DNA from: Zea mays
Taxonomy: Eukaryota; Streptophyta; Magnoliopsida; Poales; Poaceae
NCBI RefSeq assembly: GCF_902167145.1
Contig: NC_050103.1
Coordinates: 30,124,001-30,188,000 of the forward strand
DNA length: 64,000 bases
Reading direction: 5' to 3'
Shown: positions 56,211-64,000 of the stretch, piece after piece
How positions within the stretch are numbered: the stretch's first letter is position 1
Layout of the letters: the number at the start of each line of letters is the position of its first letter
Made by a program: the position numbers and the translations under genes
Notes under the pieces: generated by a model
The model's database searches: none
Told to the model about the DNA's origin: nothing
The model's input: the letters and a program-made list of their open reading frames with translations, nothing else

Positions 56211-56467
56211 GCTACCGGTGTGCGTTCCGCTGCTCTGCTTCCATTCCATGACAGCGTGAGGTGAGGTCAGGGCCGGCCCTGAGGGGGTGCCGAGGGTGCG
56301 GCCGCACCGGGCCCCAAAAAACAAAGGGCCTCTAGCCACTTGACGCTAGCATTTTTTTATTAAACCTATCTATTCTAGACACGAATACGCAAAAAGCGAT
56401 GCGCTATCGAGTTATCGACTAATCTCGTTTATATTGTTAAACTAATGTCTCAATTACTTATCGAATA

Positions 56468-56578
56468 CTCCATCCGTTTCAAAATAGTATTTGGTTTAGC
56501 TCTTAATTTTTATGTTTATATTGATGATGATAAATCCACTAAAGAAGCAAAACAAACTTTATTTTGATATAGAGAGAG
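56468..56578. mobile_element. Stowaway-like MITE inside the hAT remnant
   Basis: CTCCATCCGTTTCAAAATAG on the left and TATTTTGATATAGAGAGAG on the right, with TA on each side, fit a Stowaway (Tc1/mariner) MITE of about 111 bp. Confidence 0.6.
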
Positions 56579-56598
56579 TATTATAAACTATACATATG

Positions 56599-56788
56599 AT
56601 GGTTGCTTCGGTAGAGAGAAACTTTTTAAAATTAAATTTTTTTATGAACTATTTATGATCAACTATAACTCAAGAGAGGTTAAATGGTTTTAGGATTCTG
56701 TATATCGAAAAAAAAGTTGTTGGATGAGATTGATCTCGATGATATAAGCGATGACTTTGTATCACAAAATGTTAGAAGATATTTTTAA
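56599..56788 (+). pseudogene. hAT transposase C-terminal (dimerisation) relic
   Basis: Reading MVASVERNFLKL, then after a stop TQERLNGF, then after a frameshift LLDEIDLDDISDDFVSQNVR and a stop. This matches the ASxERxFSKLK...ERLNGLA pattern at the C-terminus of many plant hAT transposases. It is non-functional. Confidence 0.7.
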
Positions 56789-57469
56789 TAATATCATATA
56801 ACAAGTAAGTGTTTTTTGCTATATTTTATATTTGTTATCTTATAAATTTTAAAACAGTACATAATAATTTTTATACGTTAAATATTCAATAATATACGTA
56901 TAATTATATATATTTGTGTGTGGATGATGCATCTATATTAAATTTTGCACTGAGCCACTGAAAAACCACGAACGGCGGCCATGGGTGAGGTGTCAGTGGT
57001 GGAGTGGAGAGGTGGAGCAGACAGAAGCACAGAGCGCTCGGGAGGTGTCGGGGTCGTCCTTTCCTTGCTTCAGGAATGGAAGTCCCGTCCTCGCCTGGCC
57101 TGGCCTTTTGCTCGCTGCTCGGCCACCCACCGCCCAGCGGAGAGAGTGGTGGATCGGAGACGAGACGGCCTGTGGGCTGGCTGGCTGTCACGCAGCTGAT
57201 GATAGGAGGGGACGAGTAGGGCAGTGTTACAGCGAAGAAAAAGGGCGCCACGCCAGTACTGGCAGTACATACTATGATTTGAGGTCTCAGAGGCTCCTTT
57301 GCCGGTTGCTTTTCATTTCGCCACCAAAAGATCTACTCCTGGCTCAGGCGAGCCTTCGCATCAACATTTCTTTCTTTTTTCTATTTTTCATCATGCCACA
57401 TTGGATTTGTTTAGGTGTGAGATGTGAGAAAGAGCAACCGTACGTTTTTTTTCCCACGGAACAATAGAC

Positions 57470-57724
57470 ACGGCACATGCATACAGGGGAGGACGACCGA
57501 ATTTTTTATACAACCGGCGCCGAGCTCGGTGCCACGTCGGCACCACGACATTCAGGTTGTGCCAGCACAGTAGGTATCTCGGCGTTATAGACTATAACGT
57601 CGAACTGTGTTACCTCAGCGCCATAGGCTATGACGCCGAGCAAAGAATATAAAAATGACATTAAATTTTTCTAGAATCTAAACGTGATTTTTTTCGAAAA
57701 AAGTCCAAAATACAAAAAATTCAG
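57470..57724. repeat. Right TIR of the MULE-like element
   Basis: Complement of the left end, running from GCATGCATACAGGGGAGG to TACAAAAAATTCAG. It contains GACGTTATAGACTATAACG-like and CGCCATAGGC words also found on the left. Confidence 0.78.
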
Positions 57725-57732
57725 TTTGGTTG

Positions 57733-59279
57733 TACGTAGTGTTGTCCAGGCCTAGTTTAAGTATAAATTACTTCGCTGAATATTTTTAGGATGATTATTG
57801 GATAATTAAAATAAAATGGTTTGTGTCAGGTATAAAAACCTTTTTTTATTACGTATATGATGTAATGAAAGAGGAAAACAACATAACATATATAGAAAAG
57901 TTTTATATATAATCAATCAAATAATCTTATTATAGATCGTTGGCCATTGAACTTCTTTTATCTAACCACATATGCTTGCAACATGTTCATGTTATGATAT
58001 GTATGATTGTTTTGACCGACGTATATATTGTAAACATGCAAAAGAAATGGTAAATATTGCAAACTTTTATTTGAATAAAACATGATACGTTATTTCCGTT
58101 TATATTTGGGTGTGGATTGGAATGAAGAGGGACGATATCCTTTTCGTAGAAGGCATCATGTGGGGCTCTTTTTGGTCTTTGTAGAATTGTAGAGACTTCC
58201 ACCATACACCGAATGGATACTCCTATCCAAAACGTCTTGATCGTACGTTAAAAAAAACGTCTTGATCTATAGAAATCATTTATCTAAAGAAGGAAGCTAG
58301 TCGAATAATTTGGATTCAAGCCTATAACTGCTGTCGACAGCGGAGCAAGATTATATTCTGTGGCAAATCACAAAACCAGCTAAGCATAAGTGAATAGCGA
58401 TTAACAACATACGTTAATTAGTAGCACGAGCTAGCTAGTGGAGATAGTGGCTATAGAGTCCCGGTTAGGAAACTAACATTGTTTCTAAATCGGGAGTAGG
58501 TATATATTAGGGGGTGTTTAGGACTACCCTATGTTTCAACTCTAGCATAGAGCTGTAGTTTATAATATAAATTTAAATAATTTAAAAATTTATCTAAATA
58601 ATAAATAAAAAACTTATTTAAGTGTTTTCTAAAATTTTGTAATTAATTCAGCTCCACGATGTTCTAGAGCACCTAATGACATGTTCTACTAACTTTAACT
58701 TTCTAAAGTGTTTTCTAAAGTATTATAAATAATGATGATGTGTCGTGCCACGGGGTTAGTAACTCTAGCCATGTAGATAAGATGTTGGAAGATAAAGATG
58801 TACATTTGTAACATTATAAACTGGATATTGATGTATCTTGCCACATTAGAGCAAATAATGAAAGTTCGGGGAATCAAGTGACTTAACATTCAAGTTCGGG
58901 GACCTAAGTGACACAATATGTCAAGTTGGGAACCCTAAATGATTCAGACATGACATGTCACGTCGTCATCTGGTTTTGCAAACCCGGCTTTGTGTTGATT
59001 TACATGGCCGAACAAAGTTCAAGGACCCGCTTGCCAGGTTTTCTGAGTTCAAGGACTAAGTGACATAACGTACCAAGTTCGGAAACCGCTAGTAATGTAC
59101 TTTGCTCTAGAAAAAAGTAGATCATCGTAGGTGGACGTACATATGTCACGAATCGAAAAGAAGCTGCGCAGCTATAGCCGGCTGTAGCCGTAGGGAATTT
59201 TATTCACGCACGTATAGCAACGTAAGACGACACAAATAGATAATACAGTAGTACGTATATATAATCGTTCGAGCTGCGG
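57733..59279. other. Intergenic sequence, AT-rich, no gene
   Basis: No protein signature. A GGGGGTGTTTAGGAC terminus near 58513 hints at another MITE end. The inverted-repeat element at 58846-59111 is listed separately. The end of this stretch should hold the 3' UTR of the minus-strand reductase gene. Confidence 0.5.
58846..59111. mobile_element. MITE with TAGAGCAAA ends
   Basis: Left TAGAGCAAATAATG with AAGTTCGGGG and the complement of the right end TAGAGCAAAGTACATTAC with TTCCGAACTTGG are inverted. Internal AAGTTCGGGGACCTAAGTG and CAAGGACTAAGTGACATAAC words are mirrored. Non-coding. Confidence 0.5.
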
Positions 59280-60342
59280 TCATGAATTGACGTTGCGCGT
59301 GAGGCTCTCCTTGAGACCGTCAAGGTAGTCGTGGACGGTGACGTAGTTGACGTCCGGGTAGAGCTCCGTGGCCTCGACGCCGCCGGCCTCGGCGTCGACG
59401 GTCTGGTCGCAGACGCCGGCGACGACGGTGGCGTGCACCATGGCCAGCTGGAAGTTGAGCGGCAGCGGCGAGTCCCTGATCCTGTTGACGAGCTCCTCGT
59501 CGGGCATGTAGTACTTGTCCAGCGCCCTCCCCGTCTTGTCCTCCCAGAGGCGCACCAGGTGGGCGAGCGAGCAGGTGTTGGCCGGCGGCCGCAGGTAGAG
59601 GGTCTTGTCGAGCGCCCGCGGGTCGTCCACGGCCCTCACCGTGACCGCGGCCATGTCCGCCTCGTGCACGAAGATGGCGCGCGTGGCGTCGTCCCCGAAG
59701 ACGGTGGCCCTGGTGGCCGGAAGCCCGTCGGCGTGGGGGTCACCGAGGCGCGGCAGCACGAAGCCGTGCGCCCAGTAACTGCAGACGAAGGTGTGCGGGA
59801 TCCCGGCGGCTCTGATGGCCTGGCGGACCCGGACCTTGGCCAGCACGATGCTCCGCGCCGGCTCCAGCACCGCCGCTGATCGCGCGGCCTGCTCCACGTC
59901 GCACCCGTACTCGGACGGCACGAACCGCTTGACGCTGCCGCCTGCTTCCTTGATGGCTGCCACAATCCTGAGCTGGCCGTCTTCTAGGTCATGCGGTCCG
60001 TGGTGGCCGACGGCGGAGATGACCACGTCAACCTGGTGGAACGCCGCCACCAAGCTCTCGTGGTCGTAGATGTCACCCTGCATGTGCATGATTAATTAGG
60101 GCTGCATGCTCTACCTCTGCTGGTGTTCATAGTGTACGTACTCCAATAACGGTTGCTCCGCTGGCCTTGATGGTCTCGAGAAGCTCTAGCTTGCTGCTGC
60201 TGGCTGGGCGGACGAGCACGGCCGTGGGGTGGCCGGCGGCGAGGCTGGCCTTGACGAGGTGCTGCCCCATCATCCCCGTACCACCAATGACCAGTATCCT
60301 GCTGCTGTTATTACCCAAGGACGACGAGAACGACGACTCCAT
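59280..60342 (-). CDS. NmrA / isoflavone-reductase-like (PCBER-type) NADPH-dependent reductase
   Basis: Two exons: 60142-60342 (67 codons) and 59280-60077 (265 codons plus TGA), joined across a 64-bp intron (GTACGT...TGCAG, phase 0), giving 332 residues, the usual family length. The Rossmann motif VIGGTGMMGQHLV is at residues 18-30. VDVVISAVGHH, RFVPSEYGCD and the catalytic-type Lys148 in LAKVRVRQAIRAAGIP follow, and the C-terminal ELYPDVNYVTVHDYL is typical. The family reduces phenylpropanoid dimers or isoflavonoids in the cytosol; the exact substrate is not readable. I chose ATG 60342 over the in-frame ATG 60396, because the latter is only about 20 bp from the TATA box. Confidence 0.92.
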
Positions 60343-60416
60343 GTTGTCTATTTGTGAACGAAGAGATTTTATCAGGAATAAACTGCATCCATCCATGGGG
60401 ATGCATGGTGGATCTC

Positions 60417-60422
60417 TTTATA
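60417..60422 (-). promoter_or_regulatory. TATA box of the NmrA-family reductase gene
   Basis: Plus-strand TTTATA reads TATAAA within GTGTATAAAGAGATCC on the minus strand, 75 bp upstream of the chosen ATG. It places the transcription start near 60385-60392. Confidence 0.7.
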
Positions 60423-60429
60423 CACGCGC

Positions 60430-61291
60430 GTGTATTCTTATATTATCTTCACTTTCTAATCTAAACTCATCATTGTCAACAGCGTAACTAGCCCGCCTGC
60501 CCTCTGACATTTGACGATACACATTATTAATTATACTATTCAGTCACAGCTTAATTTGAACTAGCTAGTACTCTATTTTTTTTATCGAACTTTCGAGAAG
60601 AAATAGAAAACTCCTCTCTCGTAGAGAAACATGCACATGCGCAGCTTGATTTCGTCGAGAGAGATGCAATCAACAAGAAGAGAATTATAAAATATAGATA
60701 GGAATTATAATTTTAATCAATTAGACGACTTAGGTATATTTTTTGTTTACAGTACGGAATTAATTAACTCGCACATGCATTACGAATACGAACGGCAATA
60801 GTGTCTTGTGTTAGTTTCACAGTTTGTGTGTGTACACTAATCCAGTATATTATAACTTTAGCTGCGGTCGTAAGACTATCTGCAAGTTTACCAAATTTAC
60901 CTAAAAACATTGTTTTGCTCTGTTCTATAACGTAGGTTATATTGTTTATTTGTAAGGGAAGTTTGAATATAGATATATGAATGAGTAAACTGTTAAAGAT
61001 AGTTTAAGTGGAAAAACGTATGCATGGTATCATTTGAATACACACGTATATGTATGTATGTATGACCAGCAGAAACGCACGAAAACTACTGTGCAACACG
61101 AAGAAGAAAACAGGAGCGAGCTGAGGACGACAGCAAAGACAAATGCACGCGACTGCATGCATACATGCGAGAAAGAACACGCCTGCTGGCATATGCACAT
61201 AAGGAAAATCATGATTTTACTGGCTTTTTAAATAGCCTATCAAAATCGATTAATCTTAACGGTCAAGATTTAGTGACGACAATAACATAAT
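60430..61291. other. Upstream intergenic region, no gene
   Basis: AT-rich sequence upstream of the reductase promoter with no credible frame or repeat ends. Short frames near 61004-61231 look random. Confidence 0.5.
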
Positions 61292-61293
61292 TA

Positions 61294-61517
61294 CTCCCTC
61301 CGTTCATGACATCGTTGACTTTTTTTATTTTTTTGAATACTTGTCTTATTCAAAAATAATAATAAGTTATCATTTATTTTTTTGTGATTTATTTTATTGT
61401 TTAAAATAGTTTGTGATTGATTTTTAAAATTTTATATTTTTGAAAAAATATTTTGAATAAGACGAGTGATCAAAGTTTTCCAAAAAATCAACGGTGTCAT
61501 ATATTTGTGAACGGAGG
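61294..61517. mobile_element. Stowaway-like MITE 1
   Basis: CTCCCTCCGTTCATGACATC at the left, and GTGTCATATATTTGTGAACGG then AGG at the right, form a long imperfect inverted repeat, with TA on both sides (61292-61293, 61518-61519). About 224 bp, non-coding. Confidence 0.75.
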
Positions 61518-61519
61518 TA

Positions 61520-61757
61520 ATACCCCTCCTTTTATAAATATATGAAACAGTTGATTTTTTTTAAAAAACTTTGATCACTCACCTTATTCAATAAAATAAT
61601 AAGTTATCATTTACATTTTTGTGATTTGTTTTATTATTTAATATAGTTTGTGCTTGACTTAAAATTTTACATTTTTAAATAAATATTTTAAATGAAGACA
61701 AGTGGTTAAAGTTTTTTAAAAAATTAACAGTGTTATATATTTGTGAACAGAGGTGGT
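61520..61757. mobile_element. Stowaway-like MITE 2, adjacent diverged copy
   Basis: CCCCTCCTTTTATAAATATATG to TATATTTGTGAACAGAGGTGG repeats the plan and wording of 61294-61517 (AACTTTGATCACTC, AATAATAAGTTATCATTTA). It directly abuts the first copy and ends at GGTA near 61757. Confidence 0.65.
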
Positions 61758-61796
61758 ATATTTATCGGGTCACCAACAAACACTAGCTACTAGTCT

Positions 61797-61926
61797 ACTA
61801 GTAATTTCTGTGTGTGCTCATCCCTTTCATGCCAAGCAACTTGCGCGCGTCATTTATCCTGAAGTCCTTCGTGAGTGCATACGGCCTGTGCTCACACATT
61901 TCTTGCCACTTGCCGGCCGGTCGTCG
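61797..61926 (+). pseudogene. Possible short BAHD-acyltransferase-like fragment
   Basis: The plus frame reads EVLRECIRPVLTHFLPLAGR. This resembles the N-terminal pattern of BAHD acyltransferases (LxxSLxxxLxHFxPLAGRL) and is followed by a GC-rich stretch. There is no HXXXD or DFGWG motif, and the frame ends soon after. The match is short and could be chance. Confidence 0.25.
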
Positions 61927-61959
61927 ATCGGCTGCTGTGCGGCGCCGCCACTCCATTAA

Positions 61960-62636
<677 letters not shown>

Positions 62637-63521
62637 TGTTTCGAGTTTCTTGTGTGATTTGTTAGCTATAATCGCAGATTTAGGTCGGGATATGGATTGA
62701 AACGGATCCGGACCTTGTTGAATAATTAGAAAATTTCCAGATTAAATTCCGAATATAAATCATGACCAAATCAGAAGAACTGAAGTAAAAAGTTAAATCA
62801 GATGATGTGTACTGATCAGACATACTGATAGATGGCGCGGACCGGAATCAGCAGGGTCGACGACGTCGAAGCAGCGGGGTTGATGATCAGCGGGGTCGAC
62901 GATGTTAGAAGATCACGAACAGTCACGTGAGGACGTTTCCCAAAAACCTTATTCGCCCTTTCCCGGTGCAGGATCTCGAAGGCGAAGGGTTCCGAAGACC
63001 TGCTCTCCCGATCATAGATGCACGTCAGCGGTCGGGATGAAGAGAACTGAAGGCGGCGCAGTTGTGAACAGAGGCGAAAGCGAAAACTGGGATAATTTGG
63101 ATGCTGGCTATCAGGCGCCTTTTATAGGACCGAGTCCGCGAACAGATAACTATCTGTGATCCGATCTGCACACGAAAATCTCGTGTTCAGTTTAGATTTT
63201 ATAGCGATCGGTTAGGATTTTAAACTTAACAGCCAAGCAACCAAAAAATAAAACGGCAAAAGAAAGCCGCACCCCCGCAAGGCGAGGGGCCGGATTTTGA
63301 CGGACCATTCACGCGCATGTGGCTCTCCACACTCTCTCCTCTCATCCATGACTTGGTGAGTGAGTGTGGCCTCCATATTTAAACTAGTTCCACTCCACTT
63401 GGACTAGCAATATGACACTATTGGTTCCACCATTCCTTAGCCATACACATATATGGGCTTTTGAGATTTTCCTAGAATTTAATTGAATTTCTCAATTGGG
63501 CATAGCTCATAAATCCTAACA
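62637..63521 (-). repeat. 3' LTR of a minus-strand LTR retrotransposon entering from the right
   Basis: The right boundary is well set: ...AAATCCTAACA (63521), then ATCTCCCACC, whose complement GGTGGGAGAT is the purine tract before TGTTAGGATT. A minus-strand TATA box (complement TTTTATA) is at 63120-63126. The left end is placed at TGTTTCG (62637) only because it gives a TG...CA LTR, and is uncertain. Confidence 0.6.
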
Positions 63522-64000
63522 ATCTCCCACCAGATCTCAAATGCCCATTTGCAGTTTTGCCACTGTTCACTACTGTTTAATATACTAGTGTTTCAGTAGA
63601 GACTGTTAAGTTGAACTTCCGCCTAGAACTCCAAGTTACACCAACCCACAACTTGGACAATGGACTATGCCTTGAATTGCAAGTTTTGTGTGAATGGGTT
63701 TCACTTAAAGCCATGACCAGTACTTGGCTACTAGTAGTCTCCTTCTCGGGTGGAGCATATACGTCGTACTCTAAGGTCTCTTCACGAGTTTACTAAAGAT
63801 CACCCAGATCTCATAGACTGCAACGTTAGACAGTCTAACTCATATAGGTGTGTTCTTTCAAGAATGTTCTGCAGGACAACATCTTTGCTAATACAAGCCA
63901 ACAAAACACATTATGGCACAAAGCCAACCTGCCTTACAACATTTGAGAGTATTGCATCTTTACTTAGAGAGGGTCAAAGGTTACTCTCCTCAGTTCACCA
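63522..64000 (-). mobile_element. 3' interior of the same retrotransposon (continues beyond the window)
   Basis: Purine tract complement at 63522-63531, then non-coding sequence. No pol motif is reached before the window ends. Confidence 0.5.

Larger units (their letters stand above)
56268..56983 (+). mobile_element. hAT transposon remnant nested in the MULE
   Basis: Left end CAGGGCCGGCCCTG is a typical hAT terminus. The right end CGGCGGCCATG is a degraded inverted match (8 of 11). An exact 8-bp duplication GGTGAGGT flanks it (56260-56267 and 56984-56991), diagnostic of hAT. Only the last part of a transposase remains, so it is an internal-deletion derivative. Confidence 0.75.
55991..57724. 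mobile_element. MULE-like element with long TIRs, containing a hAT remnant
   Basis: The ends are inverted copies for more than 200 bp: 55991 to about 56210, and about 57470-57724. Both contain GGCGCTGAGGTAACACAG, the GCCGAGATACCT block, a GAGCTCGGCGCC-like block and TTGTATAAAAAATTCGG. Flanks are TTTGGTTGA (55982-55990) and TTTGGTTGT (57725-57733), matching 8 of 9 bases, as expected for a Mutator-type 9-bp duplication. No mudrA-like transposase is visible. The interior has a hAT remnant and a GC-rich stretch at 56992-57300 that could be captured DNA. Confidence 0.75.

Noticed and set aside
59331..59879. 182-codon plus-strand frame antisense to the NmrA reductase
   Set aside because: Shadow of a high-GC coding exon. 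The minus strand has the complete conserved protein.

Overview
This is a repeat-dominated segment of a grass nuclear genome, most likely maize (Zea) or a close Andropogoneae relative. The basis is Sirevirus-type copia elements whose LTRs are packed with CACCGGACAGTGTCCGGTG palindromes, a Helitron with maize-type ends, plant L1, MULE, hAT, Tourist-like and Stowaway-like elements, and plant nuclear genes with spliced introns. Nothing bacterial, organellar or CRISPR-like is visible.

Left part (1-35740) is a stack of LTR retrotransposons. Element A (1-8007, minus) is a Sirevirus-like copy that keeps an intact gag frame but has no recognisable pol. Its right LTR is cut off at a deletion junction with an LTR remnant of another family (8008-9121, plus). 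Element C (9122-35740, minus) is a decayed gag-pol copy whose 5' LTR is split by element D. D (14000-35273, plus; target duplication GTCGG) has very long LTRs of about 4.85 kb around a 2.4 kb interior that encodes only a zinc-knuckle protein. D's 5' LTR is split in turn by element B (15209-24335, plus; target duplication GAGCC), a nearly complete Sirevirus with intact gag and a pol frame broken by three stops. Insertion order is therefore C, then D, then B.

Middle part (36076-48659). A 7.0 kb Helitron (36076-43052, minus) carries fragments of at least two, probably three, host genes in its own orientation: three consecutive exons of a selenium-binding-protein (SBP1-type) gene with usable splice sites, one alpha/beta-hydrolase-like exon, and a probable group-C bZIP fragment. 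A MITE and a 5'-truncated plant L1 LINE (44166-48647, 12-bp target duplication) follow.

Right part (48660-64000) is genic. It has a decayed 2-carboxy-D-arabinitol-1-phosphatase-like pseudogene (49054 to about 50550, minus), which has no long open reading frame and shows only as spliced fragments; an intact intronless DYW-class PPR gene (51694-53442, minus); a MULE-like element with long inverted ends that contains a hAT remnant, which itself contains a Stowaway-like MITE (55991-57724); an intact two-exon NmrA/isoflavone-reductase-like gene (59280-60342, minus) with a TATA box; small MITEs; a microsatellite; and the 3' LTR of another minus-strand retrotransposon running off the right edge.

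The two genes that look functional are the PPR protein (organelle RNA processing or editing) and the NmrA-family reductase (NADPH-dependent phenylpropanoid metabolism). They share no obvious pathway. All comparisons were made by eye, so identities and family names need alignment to confirm.
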